From: Enterobacter sp. RIT418
GTDB lineage: Bacteria; Pseudomonadota; Gammaproteobacteria; Enterobacterales; Enterobacteriaceae
DNA length: 64,000 bases
Reading direction: 5' to 3'
NCBI RefSeq assembly: GCF_003057745.1
Contig: NZ_QBJD02000003.1
Span: forward strand, 186,001-250,000
Every line of letters starts with the position of its first letter. Positions within the stretch are counted from its first letter, which is position 1. Below the pieces are notes generated by a model, which saw only the letters and a program-made list of their open reading frames with translations, was not told the DNA's origin and made no database searches. A program made the position numbers and the translations under genes. Below are positions 7,270 through 15,721 of the stretch, in pieces.

Positions 7270-9342
7270 TTACGGACGTCGGAACAGGGCGATGCTTCGC
7301 CCGGCCAGCTCAAAGTCGACGGCGTCGGTTATTACCGCTCCGCGCGCGTCGCCGGCGGTGGAGAGCTCGAGCACCCAGCCGCCTTCGCCAAACTGCGGGA
7401 TCTGGAACGGCACGGTGCCTTCAAACGGGTTGAACAGCATCAGCACGTCGTGCCAGATACCCTCCTCCTGCTCCAGGTCCGGCCTGCTAATCGAGACCCC
7501 GATCGTCGAGCCTTCGTCCCACTGCTCGGACTGCTGCGGCCCGCCGCCCGCGTTGAACCAGCGGATCTCCAGCCCGTCGCGCCAGCTTTCGCGCCTGAGC
7601 AGCGGCTGTGCCGCCCGCAGCGCGATCAGCCTGCGGGTAAAATCGCGCAGCGCGTTGTCATGCTCCGTGAAATTCGCCCAGTCTACCCACGAAATCTCGC
7701 TGTCCTGACAGTAGCCGTTGTTATTGCCCTTCTGCGTGCGGCCAAACTCATCCCCCGCCAGCAGCATCGGCGTGCCGTGGGAGAACAGCAGCGTGGTCAG
7801 GAAATTGCGCTTCTGCTGCTCGCGGATCGCGATGATGTCCGCATTTTCCGTTGGCCCTTCTTCACCGTAGTTGCTGGAGCGGTTGTCGTTATGGCCGTCG
7901 TTGTTATCCTCGCCGTTGTCCGCGTTGTGCTTTTCGCTATAGGAAACGAGATCGTTTAGCGTAAAGCCGTCGTGGGCGGTAATGAAGTTGACGCTCGCCC
8001 AGGGGCGACGGCCGCGCAGATCGTATAAATCCCCGGAGCCGAGCAGGCGCGCGGCAAAGTCCGTGGTCACGTTCTCCCCGCGCCAGTATTCCCGCACGGT
8101 ATCGCGGTACTTGTCGTTCCATTCGCCCCAGCCTGGCGGAAAGCCGCCGACCTGATAGCCGCCGGGGCCAATGTCCCACGGCTCGCCGATAAGCTTCAGC
8201 CTGGACAGGACCGGGTCCTGCGTGACGGCGTCAAAAAAGCCGCCGCGCGGATCGAACCCTTCCGGCTCGCGCCCGAGGATCGTCCCCAGATCGAAGCGAA
8301 AGCCGTCGACGTGCATGGCCTGCGCCCAGTAGCGCAGCGAATCCATGACCATTTGCAGCACGCGCGGGTGCGACGTGTTGACCGTGTTGCCCGTGCCGGT
8401 ATCGTTGATGTAGTAGCGGTGCTGGTCCGGCAGGGTGCGGTAATAGCTGTAATTATCAATACCCTTGAACGAGAGCGTCGGCCCCAGCTCGTTCCCTTCG
8501 GCCGTGTGGTTGTAGACCACGTCCAGAATCACCTCGATGCCCGCGTCGTGGTAGGCGCGAACCATATCGCGGAAGCCCTGGATCCCCGCAGGCCCGTAGT
8601 AGCGCGACGCCGGGGCAAAGAAGCCCAGCGTGTTGTAGCCCCAGAAGTTTTTCAGCCCCCGATCAAGCAGGTGCTGGTCGTCCGGAAACCAGTGGACGGG
8701 CAGCAGCTCTACCGACGTAATGCCCAGGCTTTTGATGTAGTCCACCGAGGCCTTGTGCCCCATCCCTTCAAACGTGCCGCGCAGCTCGGCCGGTATGGCG
8801 GGGTTGAGCTGCGTAAACCCTTTTACGTGGCTCTCATAGACCACGGCGTGCGGCCAGGGAATGGACGGCCGGGCGTCGTCCTGCCAGTCAAGCGCCTGAG
8901 GATCAATCACCCGGCATTTTGGCGTAAACGGCGCGCTGTCACGCTCGTCAAAGCTCAGATCTTTATCCTCGTGGCCCAGCGCGTAGCCGAAGTGGGCATC
9001 GTTCCACTGAATATCCCCGACCAGCTCGCGCGCATAGGGATCGATAAGCAGCTTGTTCGGGTTAAAGCGGTGTCCGTTTTCCGGATCGTAAGGGCCATAC
9101 ACGCGGTAGCCGTACAGCGCCCCCGGCTTAAGGTCGGGAACGTAGCCGTGCCAGATTTCATCGGTATACTCGGGCAGCTCCAGCCTGGCGATCTCGTTTT
9201 TACCCGAGGGATCGTACAGGCAAAGCTCCACGCGCTCCGCGTGGGCAGAAAACAGCGCAAAATTAACGCCCTTGCCGTCATAATTTGCGCCAAGCTGCTG
9301 GCCGTGACCGGCCCGTATCTCAAATGCCGTATTCTTTTTCAT
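7270..9342 (-). CDS. glgX: Glycogen debranching enzyme GlgX/TreX
   Basis: 690-aa GH13 enzyme that hydrolyses alpha-1,6 branches of glycogen or limit dextrins in the cytosol. An N-terminal CBM48-like domain (GKGVNFALFSAHAERVELCL) precedes the TIM barrel. Catalytic-site motifs are visible: DVVYNHTAEGNELGPTLSFKG, GFRFDLGTILGREPEG (nucleophile Asp), KLIGEPWDIGPGGYQVGGFP (acid/base Glu) and FITAHDGFTLNDLV (transition-state Asp). Last gene of the treZ-treY-glgX operon, 15 bases after treY, so in this context it is the TreX component that frees linear maltodextrins for TreY. The usual glg operon partners are not next to it. Confidence 0.9.
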   Translation of the reverse strand: MKKNTAFEIRAGHGQQLGANYDGKGVNFALFSAHAERVELCLYDPSGKNEIARLELPEYTDEIWHGYVPDLKPGALYGYRVYGPYDPENGHRFNPNKLLIDPYARELVGDIQWNDAHFGYALGHEDKDLSFDERDSAPFTPKCRVIDPQALDWQDDARPSIPWPHAVVYESHVKGFTQLNPAIPAELRGTFEGMGHKASVDYIKSLGITSVELLPVHWFPDDQHLLDRGLKNFWGYNTLGFFAPASRYYGPAGIQGFRDMVRAYHDAGIEVILDVVYNHTAEGNELGPTLSFKGIDNYSYYRTLPDQHRYYINDTGTGNTVNTSHPRVLQMVMDSLRYWAQAMHVDGFRFDLGTILGREPEGFDPRGGFFDAVTQDPVLSRLKLIGEPWDIGPGGYQVGGFPPGWGEWNDKYRDTVREYWRGENVTTDFAARLLGSGDLYDLRGRRPWASVNFITAHDGFTLNDLVSYSEKHNADNGEDNNDGHNDNRSSNYGEEGPTENADIIAIREQQKRNFLTTLLFSHGTPMLLAGDEFGRTQKGNNNGYCQDSEISWVDWANFTEHDNALRDFTRRLIALRAAQPLLRRESWRDGLEIRWFNAGGGPQQSEQWDEGSTIGVSISRPDLEQEEGIWHDVLMLFNPFEGTVPFQIPQFGEGGWVLELSTAGDARGAVITDAVDFELAGRSIALFRRP

Positions 9343-9357
9343 TGTTATTCCCCAGGT

Positions 9358-11868
9358 TTATTCGCTGGTCATCAGAACCAGAATGCATCCCGTTTCAGAC
9401 GATACGTCCAGCGCGTCATGAAGCGTGCGCCGCTCGCCGGTAAACAGATCGCGATAGCGCTTGCCCGCGAGTTCTGGCGCAAGATCGATAACGGTGTTCG
9501 CCCACAGCGCCGGGTCAGGCCCGAGCCCGCGCTGCGTGACGTCAAACGCCAGCCGCGGTACCGCCACGATCAGCGCGGCGTCATCTTTGACGCGCGCCCA
9601 GGCGATGAGATGATTCTCCCGTTCGCCCCTCACCCGCAGCGGCAGCCAGTCTCCGTAGTGGAACAGCGCGGGCGCGTGCTGGCGCATCCGCAGCAGCGTC
9701 GCGGTGACGAACTGCTTCACGCTTCCGTCCCGCCAGCGCGCCTCGTCGCGGAACACGGTTGCATCAAGCCCCGCAAGATTCTCCGCGAGCCAGGCGAAAT
9801 CCGGCTCGCGGCGGTTGTCGGGATCGACAAGGCTAAAGTTCAGCGCCTCGCTGCCCTGATAGATATCCGGCACGCCGGGTGCGGTGAGCTTAATCACCGT
9901 CTGGCTCAGGCTGTTCATCAGCCCGGCGCGGACAAACGGCTGCAGGGCGTCGTTGAAATCCGTTAGGAACGCGGCGTTGTCCGGCGAGAGCAGGTTCCGG
10001 GCGTAGCTCAGCACCACGCTCTCATAGCTTTCGTTGCTGTCCGCCCAGTCGGTGCGCTGCTTGGCTTCGCGCAGCGCCTTTTCAACAAAGCCGAGGAAGC
10101 GGGTTTCGAGCTCGCTTAACCCCTCACGGTCGTCCGGGGTTTGCGTCGCGGGCCAGACGCCCGCCAGCGCCTGGTAAAGCATCCAGGTATCGGCCCCGTC
10201 GGGCGCGGTGCCGTCGTTGAGAAAACGCACGTGGGTCTGGTTCATCTGCCGCCAGCGCGCAAGGTTTTCCGCCCAGCGCGCCGGCGCTTCGGTCAGGGCG
10301 TATAGTCGTGCCCGCGCGTCTTCTCCGCGCTTGGTGTCGTGCGTCGAGGTGCCCAGCAGCGCGTCAGGCTGCCGCGCCAGGCGGATGCGCATCTCCTGGT
10401 GAAAGCGGGAAACGGAAAAGGCGCGCGGCGCCGGGTCGGCCCCGACCTCATTGAGCGCGAGGTCCATGTTGTGGCGAAAGAACAGCGTGTCCTCCACCGA
10501 TTTCGCCATCAGCGGCCCCGTCAGCTGCTGAAAACGGGTGCGGAACAACGCGGCGCGCTCGCGGTCGCTCTCGTTGAGTTCGCCGCGCAGGATCAGCACA
10601 ATCAGCGTGAGCGCGCCAGGCTCCGGCACGTCGAGCGTTTCTGCCACGCGCGCCAGCAGCGCCTCGTCGGCAGGCGTCAGCCCGTCCGCGGTGCCATAGG
10701 TGCGATAGACCGGAAACGCGATCAGCAGCTCGCGCAGCGCGTGGTGAAGCGCCTCGCGCGGCACCGCCACGCCGTTGCGCTGCGCCAGTTCGTCGGCAAT
10801 GTTCAGCAGCGTCGTAAACTCGCCTTCAAAGTTGCGATCGGTCATCAGCCCTTTCGCATCCCGCAGCGCCAGCTCCCGGTCGGTGATTTCGCCGACGGTC
10901 TTATCGTGGATCGTTTCCAGCAGCTCAAGGTTGTTATCGTCCACCAGCACCTCGGCCAGCGAGGCGATAAACTCGTATCCCGTGGTGCCCGATACCGGCC
11001 ACGCCTCGGGCAACTGTTCGCCCCTGGCGAGGATTTTTTCGACGGTGATATAGCAGTCCGGCCCCGCGGCCTGGCGCAGGCGATGGAGATACCCGAGCGG
11101 ATCGGCCAGGCCGTCGACGTGGTCGATGCGCAGGCCATCAACCACGCCCGCGTGGACCAGCTCGAGGATCAGCCGGTGCGTGTCGTTAAATACCGCCTCG
11201 TCTTCAACCCGCACCCCCACCAGCCCCGTAATTTCGAAAAAGCGCCGCCACGAGAGCTGCCTCGGCGCCTCGCGCCAGGACATCAGCCGCCAGCTCTGCT
11301 TCTCGTGCAGCGCGGCGATCGCCTCAGGGCCGACGGCGGTGAAATCTTCTAGATCGTCCACGCTGCCCGGATTCAGCGGCCAGTCGGTTTCGTAGTACCT
11401 GAACACCGGCTTATTCGTGACACTGTCACGTTTCAGCGCAATCGCGCCCTTCTCCAGCTCGGCTTCAAACGTGTCGCCGAGGAACGGCAGGGTCATCGGG
11501 CGGGACCAGTCGATGTCGAAGTAGCGCGCGTAGCGGCTTTGCTCGCCGCGTTCGATGACGTCCCGCCACCAGCGGTTTTCAAGGGAGGTGGACATATGGT
11601 TTGGCACGATGTCCAGAATCAGCCCCATGCCCGCCTGCTTTAGCGCCGCCGTCATGCGGTCAAACCCCGCCCGGCCTCCGATCGCCGGTTCGATTTCGTT
11701 CGGGTCGGTGACGTCATAGCCGTGGGTGGAGCCCGATGCGGCGGTAAATATCGGCGACGCGTACAGATGGCTAATGCCAAGATCCTTCAGGTACGGCACC
11801 AGCTCTGCCGCGCGGTCGAAGGTCATTCCGTTGCGAAACTGAATGCGCCAGGTTGATAACGGGATCAT
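9358..11868 (-). CDS. treY: Malto-oligosyltrehalose synthase
   Basis: 836 aa, GH13 family. It isomerises the reducing-end glucose of maltodextrins from alpha-1,4 to alpha,alpha-1,1, giving maltooligosyl trehalose. The N-terminus has LSTWRIQFRNGMTFDRAAEL and YLKDLGISHLYASPIFTA, then GSTHGYDVTDPNEIEPAIGG and DIVPNHMS. GLRIDHVDGLADP carries the nucleophile Asp, YITVEKILARGEQLP the Glu, and GTSTHDTKRGEDARARLYAL the conserved His-Asp. The family-typical large insertion follows. The start at 11868 overlaps the treZ stop (ATGA) with AAGGAGAGG upstream; an extension to 11895 is rejected. Works directly before TreZ. Confidence 0.92.
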   Translation of the reverse strand: MIPLSTWRIQFRNGMTFDRAAELVPYLKDLGISHLYASPIFTAASGSTHGYDVTDPNEIEPAIGGRAGFDRMTAALKQAGMGLILDIVPNHMSTSLENRWWRDVIERGEQSRYARYFDIDWSRPMTLPFLGDTFEAELEKGAIALKRDSVTNKPVFRYYETDWPLNPGSVDDLEDFTAVGPEAIAALHEKQSWRLMSWREAPRQLSWRRFFEITGLVGVRVEDEAVFNDTHRLILELVHAGVVDGLRIDHVDGLADPLGYLHRLRQAAGPDCYITVEKILARGEQLPEAWPVSGTTGYEFIASLAEVLVDDNNLELLETIHDKTVGEITDRELALRDAKGLMTDRNFEGEFTTLLNIADELAQRNGVAVPREALHHALRELLIAFPVYRTYGTADGLTPADEALLARVAETLDVPEPGALTLIVLILRGELNESDRERAALFRTRFQQLTGPLMAKSVEDTLFFRHNMDLALNEVGADPAPRAFSVSRFHQEMRIRLARQPDALLGTSTHDTKRGEDARARLYALTEAPARWAENLARWRQMNQTHVRFLNDGTAPDGADTWMLYQALAGVWPATQTPDDREGLSELETRFLGFVEKALREAKQRTDWADSNESYESVVLSYARNLLSPDNAAFLTDFNDALQPFVRAGLMNSLSQTVIKLTAPGVPDIYQGSEALNFSLVDPDNRREPDFAWLAENLAGLDATVFRDEARWRDGSVKQFVTATLLRMRQHAPALFHYGDWLPLRVRGERENHLIAWARVKDDAALIVAVPRLAFDVTQRGLGPDPALWANTVIDLAPELAGKRYRDLFTGERRTLHDALDVSSETGCILVLMTSE

Positions 11869-13649
11869 AACGGGGCCTCTCCTTTTGCAAAGCACACCAC
11901 AATGCTGTTTGTTTCCAGCGCGTTGAGCTGCGCGGGCCAGCTAAAAAGACGTTCACCGGGAAGCGCGGGCAGCGTCGCGGGCTTCCCGGTATTGAGCGCC
12001 AGTGAAAGCGTGCCCGAAGCGAACCGCCAGCTAACGGCGACCATCCCGCGCGCGGTTGCCAGCACGCGGCCCTGCGCCGGTTTACCGTCGCGCAGCAGCG
12101 GCACGATGTGCCGCTGGCGCAGGGTGAGCAGGCGCTGCGTAAAGGCCAGCCACGCTTTTCCCTCGTCGGACTCGGTTTTCTGCCAGTCCAGCTTCGAGCG
12201 CATAAAGGTGTCCGGATCGTTGGGATTGGGAACCGTCTCGTCGTGCCCGGCATGGCCCGAAAATTCGCTGGCGCGCCCTTCGCCCACGGCGCGGGCCAGA
12301 TCGCCGTGGAAATCGGTGAAGAACAGAAACGGGCGGGTTTCGCCGTACTCTTCGCCCATAAACAGCAGCGGAACGTGGGGCGACAGCAGCAGCGCGGCGA
12401 GCAGCACGCGCGTTTTATCCGCTCCGGCGAGCGCGATCAGCCGCTCACCCTGCGCCCGGTTGCCGGTCTGGTCGTGGTTTTGAATAAAATCGACAAAAAA
12501 CGTCGGCGGCTGCGACGCGCACTCAACGCCGCGCGATTCCCCGGTCTGAAGGGAGATTTCGCCCTGGTAGACAAAGCCCTCCGCCAGCGCGCGGGCAAAT
12601 TTCTTCTCGGGCTCAAAGGCGAAGTCCTGATAGTAGGCGTGGGTCTCGCCGGTGGCGAAAACGTGCGCGGCGTTGTGGAAATCATCGTTCCACTCGGCGG
12701 TAAACAGCGGCGCGTTTCCCCGCTCGTCGCGCGGGTGAAGGAACACCACGTTGCGGCTGTCTTCGGTCGTCAGGTGAACGTGCCGATCGGGGATCGCCTC
12801 GCGGATGCGGGTGGCGATCTCCTGCAAAACGTGGGTTTCCGAGGCATCGTGAATTTGATCGATGGCGTCAAAGCGCAGCCCGTCGAGGCCGTATTCGGTG
12901 AGCCAGTAAAGGGGCGCCTCAACGATATATTGCCGGGCGGGCTGCGATTCATAGGCGATGGCGTTGCCCCACGGCGTCATGCGGCCCTGATGGAAAAACG
13001 CGGGCGACAGCGCGGGAAGGTAGTTGCCTTCCGGGCCGAAGTGGTTCAGGACGATGTCAAGCACCACCGACAGCCCCAGACCGTGCGCGGCGTCGATGAG
13101 CGCGTGAAAATCTTCCGGCGTACCGTAGGCGGAATGCGGCGCGTACAGCAGCACGCCGTCGTACCCCCAGCCGCGCTCGCCGCCAAACTGCGACACGGGC
13201 ATGATTTCAATCTGGGTGATGCCTAGATGCGCCAGGTAAGGCAGCCTGTCGATGGCCGCGCGAAAGGTGCCTTCCGGCGTAAAGGTGCCGACGTGCAGCT
13301 CGTAAATCACCGTCTCTTCCCACGGCCGCCCCTTCCAGCCTTCGCTAACGGACGAAGCGCGGCGGGAATCGACCACCACCGAAGGGCCGTTGACGTCCCC
13401 TTTTTGCGCGCGCGAAGCCGGATCCGGCACCGTCATGCCGTCCGCAAGGCGGTACAGGTACTCCGCGCCCGGCTTCACGCCGTGAACGTCGGCCTCGAAC
13501 CAGCCCTCGCCCGCGGGCGTCATGGGAATATCTTTACCGTCCAGGCACAGCGTCAGTGATTTTTGGCCTTCGGCCCACAGACGAAAACGGACAACGTCAT
13601 CGGAAAGAAACTCAGCACCCCAGTGCCGTTGAAATAATCTGGATCCCAT
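11865..13649 (-). CDS. treZ: Malto-oligosyltrehalose trehalohydrolase
   Basis: 594 aa, GH13 family. It cleaves trehalose from maltooligosyl trehalose made by TreY. An N-terminal beta domain (VVRFRLWAEGQKSLTLCLDG) is followed by ETVIYELHVGTFTPEGTFRA, the family hallmark. Then come VVLDIVLNHFGPEGNYL, YGLDGLRFDAIDQIHDASET (nucleophile Asp), HLTTEDSRNVVFL (Glu) and VDFIQNHDQTGNRAQGERL (His-Asp). ATG 13649 has GAGGGATAAGA upstream; 45 more bases to 13694 are open but lack this. First gene of the trehalose operon, facing away from the SDR gene. Product trehalose protects against osmotic and desiccation stress (family knowledge). Confidence 0.92.
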   Translation of the reverse strand: MGSRLFQRHWGAEFLSDDVVRFRLWAEGQKSLTLCLDGKDIPMTPAGEGWFEADVHGVKPGAEYLYRLADGMTVPDPASRAQKGDVNGPSVVVDSRRASSVSEGWKGRPWEETVIYELHVGTFTPEGTFRAAIDRLPYLAHLGITQIEIMPVSQFGGERGWGYDGVLLYAPHSAYGTPEDFHALIDAAHGLGLSVVLDIVLNHFGPEGNYLPALSPAFFHQGRMTPWGNAIAYESQPARQYIVEAPLYWLTEYGLDGLRFDAIDQIHDASETHVLQEIATRIREAIPDRHVHLTTEDSRNVVFLHPRDERGNAPLFTAEWNDDFHNAAHVFATGETHAYYQDFAFEPEKKFARALAEGFVYQGEISLQTGESRGVECASQPPTFFVDFIQNHDQTGNRAQGERLIALAGADKTRVLLAALLLSPHVPLLFMGEEYGETRPFLFFTDFHGDLARAVGEGRASEFSGHAGHDETVPNPNDPDTFMRSKLDWQKTESDEGKAWLAFTQRLLTLRQRHIVPLLRDGKPAQGRVLATARGMVAVSWRFASGTLSLALNTGKPATLPALPGERLFSWPAQLNALETNSIVVCFAKGEAPL

Positions 13650-13801
13650 TCTTATCCCTCGATTGAGCCACATTTTGCGCGACGCGAAATACAAGCTTAG
13701 TCGAGGTTTACCCGCGCGCTCCGAACGCTATCTATTCAATCCGTAAACCGCGCGGATTAATCCGAAATAAGAAATTCTGTGATTCTCCTCGCGATCGCTA
13801 A

Positions 13802-13810
13802 CTATTCTTA
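13802..13810 (+). promoter_or_regulatory. Candidate RpoS-type -10 element upstream of the SDR gene
   Basis: CTATTCTTA resembles the stationary-phase sigma-S extended -10 pattern CTATACTTA (one mismatch). It sits 27 bases before the SDR start codon. Position and product type fit a stress promoter, but no transcript evidence is available. Confidence 0.35.
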
Positions 13811-13836
13811 CTATTCACATCACGAAGGAGACCGGT

Positions 13837-14721
13837 ATGACGACAGGAAACAACAACACGCTGCATTACCCTCGACCACCGTTTGCTGAACAACCTCAGC
13901 AGCCGCCGGGGCTGGCGTCTGAAATGAAGCCGATACCGGATCATGGTGAAACGAGCTACATCGGTTCGGGCAAGCTGGCGGGTAAAAAAGCCCTAATTAC
14001 CGGCGGCGATTCCGGCATTGGCCGAGCCGTTGCCATTGCCTATGCGCGTGAAGGTGCCGACGTGGCGATTGGCTACCTGCCGGAGGAAGAGTCCGACGCG
14101 GCCGCGGTGATCGCGCTGATCCAGGCGGAAGGCCGCAAGGCCGTTGCCATTCCCGGCGATATTCGCGTGGAATCATTTTGCGATACGCTGGTGGAAAAAG
14201 CGGTGGCCGGGCTCGGCGGGCTGGACATTCTCGTCAATAACGCCGGACGCCAGCAGTTCTGCAAATCCATTGAGGATCTGTCCACCGCGGACTTTGACGC
14301 CACCTTTAAAACCAACGTCTATGCGCCGTTCTGGATCACCAAGGCCGCGCTGCGTCATTTCTCGGAAGGTGCCGTGATTATCAACACCTCATCCGTGCAG
14401 GCGTTTAAGCCGAGCGAGATCCTCGTCGATTATGCCCAGACCAAGGCCTGTAACGTCGCCTTTACCAAATCGCTGGCGAAACAGCTCGGTCCGCGCGGTA
14501 TTCGCGTTAACGCCGTCGCGCCGGGGCCGTACTGGACGCCGCTCCAGTCCAGCGGCGGTCAGCCGCAGGAGAAGGTGCAGCAGTTTGGTGAAGATACGCC
14601 GCTCGGCAGGCCCGGCCAGCCGGTGGAGATCGCCCCGCTGTACGTGCTTCTCGCATCAGATGCCTGCTCGTATGCCTCCGGCCAGGTATGGTGTTCCGAC
14701 GGCGGCACGGGCGTAGCCTAA
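13837..14721 (+). CDS. SDR family oxidoreductase, YghA-like
   Basis: 294-aa short-chain dehydrogenase with the extended N-terminal tail typical of the YghA/general-stress SDR group (YPRPPFAEQPQQPPGLASEM, then KPIPDHGETSYIGSGKL). The Rossmann motif is LITGGDSGIGRAVAIAYARE (TGxxxGIG, about residue 56). NNAG follows at about 130, a catalytic Ser in INTSSVQAF, and the YxxxK pair in YAQTKACN. It probably uses NAD(P)H to reduce a carbonyl; the substrate is unknown. A strong GAAGGAGA ribosome-binding site precedes the start. Divergent from the trehalose operon, so the two may share stress control. Confidence 0.8.
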   Translation: MTTGNNNTLHYPRPPFAEQPQQPPGLASEMKPIPDHGETSYIGSGKLAGKKALITGGDSGIGRAVAIAYAREGADVAIGYLPEEESDAAAVIALIQAEGRKAVAIPGDIRVESFCDTLVEKAVAGLGGLDILVNNAGRQQFCKSIEDLSTADFDATFKTNVYAPFWITKAALRHFSEGAVIINTSSVQAFKPSEILVDYAQTKACNVAFTKSLAKQLGPRGIRVNAVAPGPYWTPLQSSGGQPQEKVQQFGEDTPLGRPGQPVEIAPLYVLLASDACSYASGQVWCSDGGTGVA

Positions 14722-14723
14722 GG

Positions 14724-15608
14724 TTAGCCGCGCGTCAGCGTGCTGAGAAATTTTTTGAGCACGTCGGAGCGGATGATGCGGTGGCAAACCAGCGTCAGCT
14801 CGCTTTCGCTGAGCCTGTCGAGGATGTCGATGTAGACCACGTTCGGCAGGTTCAGCGTCTTCGCCGAGGCGGGAAGCAGCGCAATGCCAAATCCCGCCGA
14901 CACCAGGGTTAGCACGCCCGGCACGTCGGTCGCATGCTGAACCACTTTTGGCTCGAAGCCCGCGTCACGGCAGACGTCGTAAAAGTACTGCTCCAGCCCC
15001 ATCCCCTCAGGGTCGCTGAGCGCGATCCAGCTTTCTCCCTTTACGGACGACAGCGTCACCGTGGCCGACGCCGCAAGCGGGTGCTGACGGCTCAGCGCAA
15101 GCACCGTTTTCTCCACCGCAAACGGACGCGCCTGGAGGTCGTCAGGCAGCAGCGGAAGCGGCGCGCGAACGATCGCCACGTCGAGCTGGTTATTTTGTAC
15201 GTCAGAATAGAGCGCCTGAACGTTGCCCGTCCTCAGCGATAGCGAAATTCCCGGCCACTGGGAATGCAGCGCGCGAAGCGCATCGGGGAGGCGCGCGTCG
15301 AACATGGCGCTGGAAACGCACCCCAGGTTCAGAACGCCCTGCTCGCCTCTGGCCGTTTTGCGGGCATCGCTCACCGCCTGATCGACCATAGCGATTGCCA
15401 GCCGCGCCTTGTCGAGGAAGGCCTCCCCGGCGGGGGTCAGGGTCAACCGGCGATGCGCGCGGTTGAACAGGGTAACGTCCAGTCGCGCCTCCAGCGCCTT
15501 GATCTGCTGGCTCAGGGCCGGCTGCGCCATGTTTAAGCGCTCCGCCGCCCGGTGCATGTGCAGCTCTTCGGCAACGGTAATGAAGTGGCGCATCAGTCGA
15601 AACTGCAT
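14724..15608 (-). CDS. LysR-family transcriptional regulator (likely regulator of aroY)
   Basis: 294 aa. N-terminal winged helix MQFRLMRHFITVAEELHMHR continues into AAERLNMAQPALSQQIKALE, a canonical LysR helix-turn-helix, followed by an effector-binding domain resembling the BenM/CatM type (NLGCVSSAMFDARLPDALRA). It is divergent from the AroY-type decarboxylase gene across a 113-base intergenic region. It is therefore probably activated by an aromatic acid and controls that gene (inference). GGAGG lies upstream of its ATG. It converges with the SDR gene with only 2 bases between stops and no obvious terminator. Confidence 0.85.
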   Translation of the reverse strand: MQFRLMRHFITVAEELHMHRAAERLNMAQPALSQQIKALEARLDVTLFNRAHRRLTLTPAGEAFLDKARLAIAMVDQAVSDARKTARGEQGVLNLGCVSSAMFDARLPDALRALHSQWPGISLSLRTGNVQALYSDVQNNQLDVAIVRAPLPLLPDDLQARPFAVEKTVLALSRQHPLAASATVTLSSVKGESWIALSDPEGMGLEQYFYDVCRDAGFEPKVVQHATDVPGVLTLVSAGFGIALLPASAKTLNLPNVVYIDILDRLSESELTLVCHRIIRSDVLKKFLSTLTRG

Positions 15609-15721
15609 CCGCGAGCCCTCCTAATCGATAATAAAATTCGTATCAAAATAGCATAAATGATGCAGTTGATGATATTTCCTCTTCGATTAAAAATGACGCT
15701 ATGTCATCGAAGGAGGAAAGT

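Noticed and set aside
8311-9966. 551-codon open frame on the plus strand opposite glgX/treY
   Set aside because: Arg/Val/Gln-rich composition with no family resemblance; antisense shadow of high-GC coding sequence whose sense frame is a clear GH13 enzyme.
10339-13226. Two long plus-strand frames (337 and 372 codons) opposite treY and treZ
   Set aside because: Both run inside GH13 genes with all catalytic motifs on the other strand; not credible genes.
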